64,000 bases of DNA, taken from assembly GCA_033977485.1 (NCBI GenBank), contig CM066991.1:134187999-134251998 (forward strand). The letters run 5' to 3'. Numbering within the stretch: the first letter of the stretch is position 1; each line of letters opens with the position of its first letter. A model generated the notes under the pieces. That model was not told the DNA's origin. It searched no databases and worked only from the letters and a program-made list of their open reading frames with translations. Position numbers and translations under genes: made by a program. Shown here one piece after another: positions 21,487-32,677 of this stretch. This DNA comes from Hydrangea macrophylla. Its lineage: Eukaryota > Streptophyta > Magnoliopsida > Cornales > Hydrangeaceae.

Positions 21487-24400
21487 GTGGGACCCACAAG
21501 GAACCAAGCACGACTGGGAGCACCCATTCCTGAGGGTATGGACCCAACTGGAGTCTTCGAAGCTTTCATGCAACGGATGGAGCACATCGGCGATACCTAC
21601 AATCATGCCACCAACGACAATGGCAATAACCACTTTGTCCCTCCAAGGCAGACAGGCGACAAGCTGTTGGAATGATTTCGTGGCCTGCGACCCGAAAAGT
21701 TCGACGGCATGGCAGAGTCCTGGAAAGCAGAGCAATGGATACGAGAGTTGGAGCTAATCTTTGAAGCCCTGGAGTGCAGTGAGCTTGACAAGAGACGCCT
21801 AGCCGCATTTCAACTGACTTACTCTGCCGCGGACTGGTGGGAGGCCGAGAGAGCCACGATTGGGATTGACGCTGCAAGGAAAATGCCTTGGGAAGCATTC
21901 AAGACTCGATTTCTCGAGAAGTATTTCCCTGAGGACGAAAGAGACCAACAAGAGAGGAATTTTCTAAGTCTAACCCAAGGAAACTGGACAGTCAGAGAGT
22001 ATACTACACAATTTGAGCGACTTTCCCGTTTCGCTCCGCATATGATAGACACCTCCGTCAAGAAGGTCAAGCGATTCCACCAAGGACTCAACCCACACCT
22101 CCGGCACATGATGATAGGCCATCTGGGCCAGTCATTTGAAGGGATTGTCCGTCTTGCTTCAAGTTTGGAAAAGGATGCTTACCCTGTGCAAGGACCACAA
22201 GTGAATCGACCTCCACCCAGGACCTTCCAACCAAGGAACTTCTCCGCGCAATCATCAAGGAACAATCAAGGATGGAAACCCCAGACCAACAACTACCAGG
22301 GAACCAAGCGCACATGGGATGGGACAAGGAAGCCCCAAGCTAATTTTCCTCGACAACAGAATCTACAGCGAGGACCACCTCAGGCACAGCCCGTCGCCCA
22401 GCGACAGAACACTGATGGATGTTTCAACTGTGGAGTGCCCGGACATATTGCAAGGTATTGCACAGCCCCCAAGACCAAACGCCGTAATGACCTCGTCTGC
22501 CGCAACAGTAACAAGCCTGGTCACATAAGCAAGGATTGTCGAGCACCACGTGGAGGCTACTATGGAGCGCTTGCTTAAGGACAGCAAGGACAGGTTAGGG
22601 TGAATGCCATCATTCCTGACAATGCAGGGTATAATGCTGAGGAACAGCAGAACTTGGAAGGTACACTCATTTTATTTCACTGTCAAGTTAGAGCTTTGTT
22701 TGATACCGGTGCCGCCCGTTCTTTCATAGCTATTAAGATGGTACGTGATTTAGAATTGCTACCCCTAGCACTTGAGCCGACCCTTAATGCCGTTTCGCCC
22801 TTAGGAGTATCCGTTAAGTTAGGTAAGGTGTGCAAGGATTGTCCCTTGATACTAGAGGATAGGAATTTTCCGGCAGACTTGATAGTCTTGTCAATGTCTG
22901 AGTTCGACGTGATCCTAGGAATGGATTGGCTTACTAAGTATGGCGCTAACCTGGATTGTGTTAGTCGGACCATTATCTTTTCGACGCCTGGTTGCCCGCA
23001 GATCAGATTTCAGTGCCAACCGTTGAGCGACATGTTTATCACGAGCTGCCTAGCCACGATTAAGACTTCAAGCACGGAGCTTACTATCAAGCAGATCCCC
23101 GTTATTCAAGACTTTGAAGATGTGTTCCGAAGTATCTCAAGACTTCCGCCGAAGAGATAGATAGACTTCTGCATTGAGTTAGCACCTGGAACGTTGCCGA
23201 TTTCCAAGACCCCGTATCGGATGGCGCCAACAGAAATGTTGGAATTGAAGAAGCAAGTTCAGGAACTTGAAGACTTAGGTTTTGTTCGCCCCAGTACATC
23301 ACCTTGGGGAGCACCAGTTTTATTTGTGAAGAAGAAAGACGGAGAGCTACGACTCTGTATCGACTACAAGGAGCTGAATAAGGTCATGATCAAGAATAGG
23401 TATCCACTTCCCCGGATAGACGACCTGTTCGATCAACTACAAGGATCAAGGATATTCTCAAAAATTGATTTGCGTTCAGGGTACCATCAATTACTAGTTC
23501 GGCCGAAGGATATACCGAAAACTGCCTTCAGGACGAGATATGGACACTACGAATTTCTAGTGATGTCTTTTGGATTGACTAATGCCCCGGCAGTATTCAT
23601 GGACCTAATGAATAGAATATTCAGACCCTATCTGGATCAATTCATTATAGTATTCATTGACGACATTCTAATTTATTCAAGGACGGAAGAAGAACATAAG
23701 AAGCATCTACAAATTGCTCTACAGACTCTCAGAGACAATAGTATGTATGCGAAATTCAGCAAATGTGAATTCTGGCTTCAGGAAGTTAAATTCCTAGGAC
23801 ATGTGATATCACAGGATGGGATTTCTGTAGACTCATCTAAGATCGATGCAGTCTTGAGCTGGAACAGGCCAACCAACGCGACCGAAGTTAGGAGTTTTCT
23901 AGGATTGGCTGGGTATTACCGGAGATTTGTGGAAGGATTCTCTAGAATCGCAGGACCGTTGACAAGCCTGACTAGGAAGGAGACGAAGTACGAATGGACC
24001 GATAAACATGAGGATGCATTTCGGGAATTGAAGGAGAGACTAACCTCAGCACCCGTGCTTGCGATACCTAAGAGTGGTGAACAATTCATAATCTATAGTA
24101 ATGCATCACACCAAGGACTTGGTTGTGTGCTAATGCAAGAGGGGAATGTCATCGCATACGGATCGAGACAATTGAAGCCGCATGAGAAGAACTATCCGAC
24201 GCACGACTTGGAACTAGCTGCAATCGTGTTCGCCCTGAAGATTTGGAGACACTATTTGTATGGAGAAAAGTTCGACTTGTTCTCAGATCACAAGAGTCTA
24301 AGGTACCTGTTCTCTCAGAAGGAGTTGAACATGCGACAACGGAGATGGATGGAACTACTCAAGGACTACGACTTCTCTTTGCAATACCACCCGGGTAAAG

Positions 24401-25989
24401 CAAATGTTGTAGCCGACGCTCTGAGCCGGAGGCCACGCCTTTTGGTTGCTTCGATTTTGATTAGAGAATGGCGAGCAATGGAGACGTTAGCCGAATTCGA
24501 CCTTCGACCAGTGGAATCAGGAGAAGGACAACACCTTGGATGTCTTGTTGAACAACCGACTCTCATCAGCCGCATCTTGGAAGCTCAACAGTCGAACGAG
24601 GATTTCAAGTTATGGTTTGCCAAGATGTCCGCAAAGGAACCAGAGATATGGAGTATTAGTACGGACGGAGCACTGAGATGCAAAGGTAGACTCTGTGTGC
24701 CAAATGACGATGGTCTCAGGAAGAACATTTTGGACGAAGCACACAAGTCAAGGATGACTATCCACCCAGGAGGAAACAAGATGTATAAGGACTTGAAGAG
24801 AAACTTCTGGTGGGAAGGAATGAAGCGAGAAGTGGCCGAGTATGTATCGCAATGTCTTATTTGCAAACAAGTGAAGGCGGAGCATCAGAAACCACCTGGA
24901 CTCCTACAACCGCTACCGATTTCCCAATGGAAATGGGAGCACATCACCATGGATTTTGTGATTGGATTGCCAAAGTCTCAGCAAAACCACGACGCTATTT
25001 GGGTAATAGTGGATCGACTCACCAAGTCAGCACATTTTATCGCCTACAGCATGACGTACCGTGTTGAAAGATTGAGCCGGATGTATCTAGAGCAAGTAGT
25101 GCGACTGCACGGTGTACCCGTCTCAATAGTTTCAGATCGAGATTCACACTTTACCGCAGAATTCTGGAAGAGCCTTCAGACAGCAATGGGAACTTCATTG
25201 ACTTTGAGTTCAGCCTTTCATCCACAGACAGACGGTCAGACAGAACGAGTCAATCAAGTGATGGAGGATATGTTGCGAGCCTGTGTCATTGAATTCGAGA
25301 ATTCATGGGAGACGCATCTACCTTTGATCGAGTTTGCCTACAACAACAGCTACCACACGAGCATAGGGATGGCACCGTTTGAAGCCTTGTATGGAAGACC
25401 TTGTCGATCGCCGTTATGTTGGGCCGAAGTTGGAGATACTCAACTACTTGGGCCCGAGATGATTCGAGAAACCAGCGAGAAGATCCAGATTGTACGAGAA
25501 AAGATGAAGACAGCGCAATCCAGACACAAGAGCTATGCCGACAAATGACGGAAAGATCTAGAGTTTGCAGTTGGAGATCACGTGCTACTCAAAGTCTCGT
25601 CAGTTCGAGGTATCGTCAGATTCGGACAGAAAAGAGGCAAGTTGTCTCCACGATTCATCGGACCGTTCAAGATCCTAGAACGTGTTGGAAAGGTTGCTTA
25701 TCGACTTGCGTTGCCGCCAAAGATGTCAGAAGTGCACAACGTTTTCCACATCATCATGTTGAGGAAATGTGCCCACAACCCAACGCACGAGATCAGTTTT
25801 GAAGATATCGAGGTGAACGAGAACGTGACATACAATGAAGGACCAGTGCGTATTCTAGACCGAGGAGTGAAGAAGCTCAGAAACAAGGATATCCCGCTAG
25901 TGAAGGTTCAGTAGAAGCACCATGACGAAGGAGAAGCTTCATGGGAATTGGAGTCAGAGATGCAAGAGAAGTTTCCATTTTTGTTTTAA
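21487..25989 (+). pseudogene. GYP-4 gag-pol, five in-frame stops
   Basis: A single reading frame of about 1500 codons with no frameshift but stops at 21673, 22576, 23158, 25546 and 25912; the natural end is TAA at 25987-25989. The expected start codon position reads GTG, with an in-frame stop shortly upstream, so the start also seems lost. Domains in order: gag ([15 protein letters not shown]); two knuckles, the second lacking a Cys (CRNSNKPGH); protease DTGAARSF; RT with FIDD; RNase H whose first catalytic Asp is Asn (YSNAS); integrase with HHCC and DDE residues (TMDF, VSDRD, QTERVNQ); and a chromodomain-like tail ([13 protein letters not shown]). Several stops (CGA to TGA type) fit methyl-cytosine deamination. 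About 65% of pol, from 23194 to 25548, remains open. Confidence 0.93.
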
Positions 25990-26028
25990 CCCTGTTTGTT
26001 TCGGATTTCGAGGACGAAATCTTTTAAT

Positions 26029-26041
26029 GAGTGGTGGATGA
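26029..26041 (+). other. Polypurine tract (GYP-4)
   Basis: Purine-rich GAGTGGTGGATGA immediately before the 3' LTR; the same stretch borders the GYP-3 3' LTR. It would prime plus-strand DNA synthesis. It contains T interruptions, so it is weak. Confidence 0.65.
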
Positions 26042-28282
26042 TGTAATACCCTGTATTTTTGTAATGTATTATGTGAATAAGACCCTGTATGTTTCTTTTA
26101 ATACTTGTTTGAGCTTGGCCTTACCTTGGTATAATTTGGATACCAATCGATTGACAAGTTTTCCAATCGATTGCCTTGCTTTGGATACCAATCGATTGAT
26201 TGTATCAATCGATTGACACTTATGCCAATCGATTGAAGGCAGCTGGGCAGATTCTTTTGCTATGGCTGGGGAAAGGCCACGTGAACACCTTCCCTTTATA
26301 TATACCAGCCCTTTTCCTGCGTTTTTCTTTTTAGAAAAATCAGAGAGAGTGAGAGGGAGTGTTTGTGTGTGTAATATGTATATATAAACACTTATATATA
26401 TATACACACATATATACATGTATTCATACACTCACACACACACATCTATGGACTGAGACAAGAAGGAAGAAGATGAGAAGATCAGAAAGAAGAAAGAAGG
26501 AGAAGGAGAAGAGAGAAGACAGAGAACTAGAGAGAGAGAGAGAGGGAGACCACCATTGAAGCTCCAAGCTTCAAAACACATTCCCAAACACGCCCTTAAC
26601 GTCTAAGGTGAGTTTTAAATTCACTTGGTAGCTTGATATTGGTGTTAGAACAAGCTTGAATGAAGAAATGGAGAAGAAACCATGTATTCCCGTTTATATG
26701 TTGCTGGGCAGTCTTCACTGTGAAGAAGACGAAGTGTCAATCGATTGACATCTATACCAATCGATTGACATCTTTCATGTTCCAATCGATTGACACTTTA
26801 TGCAATCGATTGACATGGATTGTGATCCAATCGATTGAATCTTTTATCAATCGATTGATGCCACTTCTATACCAATCGATTGATGCCACATCTATACCAA
26901 TCGATTGACATCTATACCAATCGATTGGCAGTTACAGTTTACTGTTTTACTTGTTTAGTTAATGTAATAACTGTTTAGTTGTTTATTTACTGTTCAGTAT
27001 TTCCCATCATGCTTTATTATTGTAATACAGACATGATAACGAGTTAATGCGACGTAGGATCGTAGTAATAACAAGACTAACGGATAATGTTTATAATATT
27101 AGATAACGGAATAGTTGTGAATCCTTTGGAGTTAACGTTCATTTCATTCAGAGTAGTCAGGCCACATTGGGATTGTCATGTATCGGTGATAGAGTTGAAC
27201 TTAAGTAGGTTTGATAAGATTCGGGAACCTTGCGTGGGCGGGCTTTGGTCGATCATATGTTCTTAAAAGCGGTAGACAGACGAAGGTGTCTATGACTTGC
27301 GGTGAACCGGACCATTTGCCCTAAGATAGCCAGATGATCTAATCATATGTTCTTAAAAGCGGTAGACAGACGATAGGTGTCTATGACATGCGGTGGACCG
27401 TGATCACTGGTAGACATCGCTAAGTCGTGGCATAGAATGATGTACTATTGTTTAAAGCGTTATATCCCTGACATGCGGTGGACTGTGCATATGTTCTTAA
27501 AAGCGGGGGATGGACTAACGTGGTATCCATGACATGCAGTGGACTGTGCATATGTTCTTAAAAGTGGTGGATGAGCAATGGTATGTTATAGAGTTGAACT
27601 ACTGTCGAGTCTGTTCCCCTATCTAGACATGTTATTGGTCTTATAATGAGTAAAACATTAGTAATCGGATAATCGGTTTGATGTAAAGAAGTTACCCTCA
27701 CAGAACTCTAACTTGTTGCGGCTTATAACTTGTAATAACTTCAATAGTTGATACCCTGTTAGTATCTAACTCACTCGGCTTTCATTAAGCTGACGGCGTT
27801 TATGCCGCTGGACATTTCTACATTCCAGCGCACCCTGGTTATGACTATACAGGTGAAGGGCCTGCAGGAGAGGACTACTATGCCGGTGACGGAGTCCCTG
27901 TGGAGGATTTCCCCGACGGAGGTCAGACCGAAGAAGACTACTACACCGAGGACTACCCTTATGCCAACTGAAGACTAGACTAGAATTGTAGCTAATTGTC
28001 TTTACCGTTTTAGAATCTTTTTGTAGTCAGGCATTTGTTGCCTTGGCATTTGTACTTCCGCTGCCTTATATTTGATTCGAGACTCTGATATGTAATAGTT
28101 AGTAACTTCTGTTGACTTTGTGATACGTTGTGATCAGAACCTAGACTTCATTGTTGTTACACTATTACTCTTGTTGCTTAGTACTGCGTGGTGTGGACAA
28201 TCATGTGACTTCACCCGTCGCTGCCTTTGGACCCAAAAAGGAAATTAATTTTTCTCTATTTTTGCCGTTCCGGGGCGTGACA
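26042..28282 (+). repeat. GYP-4 3' LTR
   Basis: 2241 bp, same ends and internal order as the 5' LTR. The length difference is mostly explained by one extra CAATCGATTG unit and rearranged spacers at 26737-26930. Ends at CA 28282, followed by TSD TTTTC. Confidence 0.95.
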
Positions 28283-28287
28283 TTTTC

Positions 28288-29081
28288 TCTCTACTCTCCC
28301 AAGATATTATATAAGGTTTTGCTAAAAATGAAATTTCACCCCTCCTATATTTATAGACAAACTCTCTTGAAATCACGTTTACCTCCCCGCGAGTTTTCAA
28401 AACTTCTAATTAACTCCTGAAACGTCGCGCACATCCATTTTATAACTTTACGAGTGAAACTAAAATCTACAAAAGTTTTCGACTAATCTCGTTTGGGTCC
28501 AAAATTACATCCGAAAATTAAATTATGTGGAATCTCTACACAACCTTCCTTTTATATAACATGACACTCACGTTCTCACTACAGTTCTCAAAATACTTTA
28601 CAATGATATTAAGATTACCAGAAACTATACTACACAGGTATAATCTACTATTCATAAAGTACCAGATAAGTCAAATAACATTTAAATCACATAAATGCCA
28701 TTTACTAGGAGTGAAACCAAATCGACCAAAACCTAAAAGCGAAACCGAACTGAAAAAACCAAGCCTCTTCAGTTGGTTTTTTCAAAGATATCATAAACCA
28801 AAAGCCGAACTGAACCGAAAAAATCGAGCAAAACCGCCCTAATCGAGCATAGTCGTTTGGTTTTTTCAGTGTCAAAAAACCGAAAAAACGAACCGAACCG
28901 TTTCGCCCCTACCATTTACCCATGCCAAAACAATCTCGATTACCGAATTCCCGTGTCCTTACTCGACACATTCCGTTGACCACAGTCTACCACTTACCTC
29001 AATTATTAATAAATATTAATAATTTCACATGTTACCACAACGTTGTATTAAAAGCATGCAAATTCTGAAACGGGTGTGACA
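28288..29081 (-). repeat. Old LTR remnant, right part
   Basis: Continuation of 17359-17795 on the other side of GYP-4. In reverse complement it starts TGTCACACCCG at 29081 and contains a TATAAATATAG box (about 28346-28356). It matches the remnant at 15480-15900 over the GTTTTGAAAACTYRYGGGGAGGT region. It carries a MITE at 28706-28911. Confidence 0.6.
28706..28911. mobile_element. hAT-type MITE with 8-bp TSD CCATTTAC
   Basis: 206 bp with inverted ends TAGGAGTGAAAC / GTTTCGCCCCTA and a perfect 8-bp TSD (28698-28705 and 28912-28919). The interior is rich in AACCGAA-type repeats. Non-coding. It is inserted in the old LTR remnant and so is younger than it. Confidence 0.88.
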
Positions 29082-29364
29082 AATGAGGAATGCATCTTTA
29101 CTTCCGTTACATCCTACTTTACACAGAATCCACCATGCCTGAGTACTACACCGTTGTGACCAATGTAACGCCCTAAGCTTGCTGGGCCAGTATCGTGAAG
29201 ATAGGACCCCATATATAGGCCAAAATACTTGAGTCCAAGTAACTAGTAGACAATAGCAATGCTTATGGTGTTTTATAATCCATCCATACTCTTTCTATTT
29301 AACAAATGTAGGACATCGCAAATTGTTTGCAGAAACATGCATTTGTTAAATTAATAAGACCGAA
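29082..29364. other. Unassigned intergenic sequence
   Basis: No ORF. TGTAACGCCCTAAGC near 29164 resembles the start of a chromovirus LTR but is not followed by recognisable LTR sequence here. Confidence 0.35.
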
Positions 29365-29622
29365 TAAAATTTAGGGTTAATTATAGAAACATCCTCTGTG
29401 GTTAGGTCTTTTATCAAATACCCCCCTGTACTTTAAATTTTATCACTAATACACCCTGTGGTTTGGACTAAAGTGAAACAGTCACTTTTTCCGTTAAAGT
29501 TAACGGAAAATTGATAAAAGTACAAAATTACCCATATTACATGTTAATAATAACACCCTTATATGCTTAAATGTTTATTTAGGCATAAGTGGTACATTAT
29601 TATATAATTTTGATATTACATT

Positions 29623-30245
29623 TGATGATGCCAAGAATTGGTTAGGGCAATTTAGGAAGAAAACAAGATCACAGAGGATTTGTATGTGGTTCGGCCCCGT
29701 TAATGAGGTGACCTACGTCCACGGTTGCGTCTGGGCGCGTTCACTAGCAGATCACCGGCAGGCCTGGTGAGCCGACAGTTGTGGGCGGCACTACCAGTAA
29801 TACCGGCCGGGTGTATGCGTGTATATATTGATAAGCTCTCTAATATATGCAGATGTACTTAGAGAATTGGTATTCGGATCCCTTCTATGAGGGGAGGGGG
29901 GCTCTTTTATAGGTGCAAGAGTCCACCCTTACATGGCAAGTTTATTAGATTAGGAAGCATAACCCAATTACAATAGATTTGTACAATATTTGGAGAGTTT
30001 CCTAAGTGGTTTAGGAAACTATCGATTCCCTTGATAGAGATACGATCGCACAGGGATAGAAAGAAACGTGATTCATGCCGCACCTCCTGGAGCTCCACCA
30101 TGCCTGGCACTCGAGCTGCGGGTATCTCGGATAAGCACAGCCGGACGCCCCGGGACTGTAGGCCCTAGGCTCCTATCCCAAACTCCCGGGCTATCGGATG
30201 ACCACGTGGCGGTTGGACCGCTATGGAATATTTCTGGACATATCA
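29623..30245 (-). repeat. Tat element 3' LTR (623 bp)
   Basis: Sense orientation TGATATGTCC...GGCATCATCA. A TATA box CCTATAAAAGAGC lies at about 29901-29913 (minus). Confidence 0.95.
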
Positions 30246-30260
30246 GCTGCCCCCTATTTT
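30246..30260 (-). other. Polypurine tract (Tat element)
   Basis: Sense-strand AAAATAGGGGGCAGC directly abutting the 3' LTR; the expected primer for plus-strand synthesis. Confidence 0.8.
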
Positions 30261-30553
30261 CAAATCTGAGGTGACGCCCTGTCAGATGAGGTTGGAAAAT
30301 TAAGAACGTCCTTCACACACCGTCCGGGGTTGGGTCAGGCTCCCCACCGGACCAAGGCTGGCACGGAATGACCCGGCAGTACAAGGACCGGGCGGCATAT
30401 ACACAGGCCCGGGACCCTCGACGCCACGTGCCTACTGGTTACAGGTATAGTTCGGGCTCAAAGTGTCTAGTTTGAGAAGTAACCGAATCGTCCAGCTGGC
30501 AACTAAACCATCACATCGCGCACTTAATGCTCACGCTTTCTGAGGTGACGCCC

Positions 30554-30640
30554 CACGTGCCCGAAACGACAGTTTCGGCGGGAGAGTATGGGAGCCATCC
30601 GATCAGATTGAATCCCAACCGTTCGTGCTGCTTATATAAG
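30554..30640 (+). promoter_or_regulatory. Promoter module of antisense unit 1
   Basis: CACGTG G-box (30554-30559), TTTCGGCGGGA (30573-30583, E2F-like) and TATATAAG (30633-30640) followed by GAGCACTC. The same three elements in the same order occur upstream of unit 2 (32223-32310). No transcript evidence is available here. Confidence 0.6.
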
Positions 30641-30757
30641 GAGCACTCCTTCAACCTCGCGTCTTCACCCCAGAGCATCAACTGAGTCACCTGAGCAAAC
30701 ACTCCGAACCCCCTTTCTTCTACTGTCTTTACTTTTCCAATCTCTTATTCACATCAA

Positions 30758-31851
30758 ATGGCTTCGCGCGTTGACCTGACGTCTGATGAAGGGCTAAAAG
30801 CATTCCGAGAGGATTGCCAAATTCCAAACGACGTAGTAGTCCGCCCTTACGTTGAGGGGGAGGAAGTTGCTTTCCCCTTTGTCCTCATTAGCAGCTATTT
30901 GCTGCTCGTCGTTGGATTGCGCTTCCCCCTGCCGGTTCCTTTTGCGACTTGCTGGAGGGGTTACGCATCCCACTACACAAGTGCCGCCCAAACGTTGCTC
31001 GCCTTCTGTGGGGTATATCAGCGCTGAACGAGCGGTTGGGATTGCTCCTCCGGCCTGCTGACGTTGCGAGGTGCTATATATTGGGCATCGACAACAGAGG
31101 CCCCTACTTCCGCCCCAGGACCGAGGGAAAGGATCTTGTCCGAGGCTTAGACTTTCCGAACAAGACCTGGCAGCGGTACCCTTGGGTTGTGGTTGCCGGC
31201 AACTGGTTGGAGGACGCCGTTCTCTGTCCTCCGGCGGCGTTTGACCCCGATCTCTGCAAGCAAGCTTTCACTGCCCTCCGTGAGATCGCCCCTACCGCTG
31301 ACGACACAGAGGCGCTTGACCAGGCTATTGATGCCGGCATGTCGTTCTCTTATCTGGCAGGGAGACCTGCGGAGAACTCGGGTGCCGGACCGTCTTCTGC
31401 AACTGCCGCCGTTGCGGCATCTGGATCGCGCCGCTACACCCGGTCGATGGCGACCGGGGCGCGCCCGGCCGGCAGGACGGGCGGGTAACAGGGACCGGTC
31501 ACTTTGTCCACCAGCAGCGATTCCACCTCTTCTGAGGACGCAAGTCCCCCACCGGGCCCCTCAAAGAAAGACAAGGAAAAAGAGGTGGAGGAAGAGTCTC
31601 ATCCCCCACCGAAAAGGAACCGGCCAGAGATGTCCGCCGGTTCTCGTCTGCCCAGATCTTGGTCGGACCTCTCTCTTGCAAACATGGAAAGCCGATTGCA
31701 GGTGGTGGAGAAGATGGGCGCCGGGCTGCAGATGGATTCCGCCCTGCGGGGGGTGGATGTCCATGCCCTGGAGCTGGCTGTAGAGGGGCTGACGGCGAAG
31801 GTGACTGCCCTGGAAGAGGAGGTCAAGGCTTTGAAGGGCCAAGGACCTTAA
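30758..31851 (+). pseudogene. Antisense unit 1: plant-mobile (Transposase_28-like) protein, broken
   Basis: Runs antisense to gag-pol. It starts MASRVDLTSDEG about 120 bases after its TATA box. One frame change lies between about 30870 and 30945, and a stop at 31486-31488 falls before the last 115 codons (31504-31851). The conserved core resembles the Pfam 'putative gypsy type transposon' family: FCDLLEGLRIPLHKCRPNVARL, then LNERLG, then YFRPRTEG and NKTWQRYPWVVVAGNW. The C-terminus has a leucine-heptad coiled coil (VHALELAVEGLTAKVTALEE). It parallels unit 2 over the core and the 3' UTR, so the two are probably an old duplication. It is not functional as read, unless the frame change is a sequencing error. 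Confidence 0.7.
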
Positions 31852-32222
31852 GGGCACTTTTTGTTTGTATACATATTTTTCCTTCTTCTTTTTTTTTACC
31901 GGGAAGGCTATTATAATTGCTCCCGTCTTTGTACAGTTCTCCTTTTTATAGAAATAAAAAGGTCCTTGAGGCCAACTTTTTCCTTCATCAAGCCCTTTGA
32001 AATGCAAATCAATTCTGTACGACTCTGTGCGATTAATGCCCGACCAGCTCGCAAATGTGCCCGGGCTATGGCTCGGGCCTGGACCGTTGCTACCACGTGT
32101 CAACCAATCATTGGTCAGGTTAGATCCTAACGAATGGGGACGTGGGCGCAACCGAACCATTCGCAAACTAACGGAACCGTCTTTTCCTGTATTTAATGCG
32201 CGCGCCTTTTGAAGCGACTCCT

Positions 32223-32310
32223 CACGTGACCGAAGCGACGGTTTGGGCGGGAAATCTTCTGAACCGCTGGATCTGCTCTGATCTGGGCCGTTCAGGGTCT
32301 TTATATAAGG
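32223..32310 (+). promoter_or_regulatory. Promoter module of antisense unit 2
   Basis: CACGTG (32223-32228), TTTGGGCGGGAAA (32242-32254; its complement contains the E2F consensus TTTCCCGCC) and TATATAAGG (32302-32310) followed by AGCACTC. It matches the unit 1 module in order and spacing. Confidence 0.62.
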
Positions 32311-32677
32311 AGCACTCGCCCTACCTCCTGCGTACCTTCCCGATTTTCTTCTTTCTGATCTTTCTTTCCTCTCTCCCCCATTCCTTTTTCATTTCGAAGC
32401 GAAACTGGAGAGAACGAACCTTGTGAGGTTTGAGCGGGAGTGGGATTTCTTCCTCCTTAGATTCGGCGCGTTTTTCGAGTCCGGTGGAACCCTAACTCAC
32501 CTGAACCGAACGGGTGTTCCTTGCGTTGTTCTGAGAGAGTGCTACCTGGTGCTGAGGAGCATCTACTCGCTACCATTCAGGTTAGTAACTCTGCCCCCCC
32601 TGTACATCAGGCTTGGGGTTTCCGATCCCTTCGCTAGTCGTCGTTTGCGTCAGTTCTTTCCTGCTGGAGGGCCAGAG

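Larger units (their letters stand above)
17796..28282 (+). mobile_element. GYP-4: complete Ty3/gypsy chromovirus, 10,487 bp, TSD TTTTC
   Basis: Order: 5' LTR (2216 bp), tRNA-iMet PBS, acidic upstream ORF, gag-pol with five stops, polypurine tract, 3' LTR (2241 bp). The 5-bp TSD TTTTC flanks it exactly (17791-17795 and 28283-28287). By eye the two LTRs differ at roughly 30-35 substitutions plus small indels, i.e. near 1.5%, indicating a fairly recent insertion. It sits inside an older, inverted LTR remnant. With gag-pol broken it can only move with proteins from other copies. Confidence 0.93.

Noticed and set aside
29160..29230. Additional LTR start (TGTAACGCCCTAAGC)
   Set aside because: Only the first ~10 bases match the chromovirus LTR; no following LTR landmarks or second end.
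31483..31525. Intron GTAACAGG...CAGCAG joining the two parts of antisense unit 1
   Set aside because: At about 40 bases it is shorter than plant introns normally are, and a frame change upstream already breaks the unit.
31187..31783. 198-aa ORF overlapping antisense unit 1
   Set aside because: An out-of-frame shadow of GC-rich coding sequence; low complexity and no family resemblance, unlike the overlapping frames.
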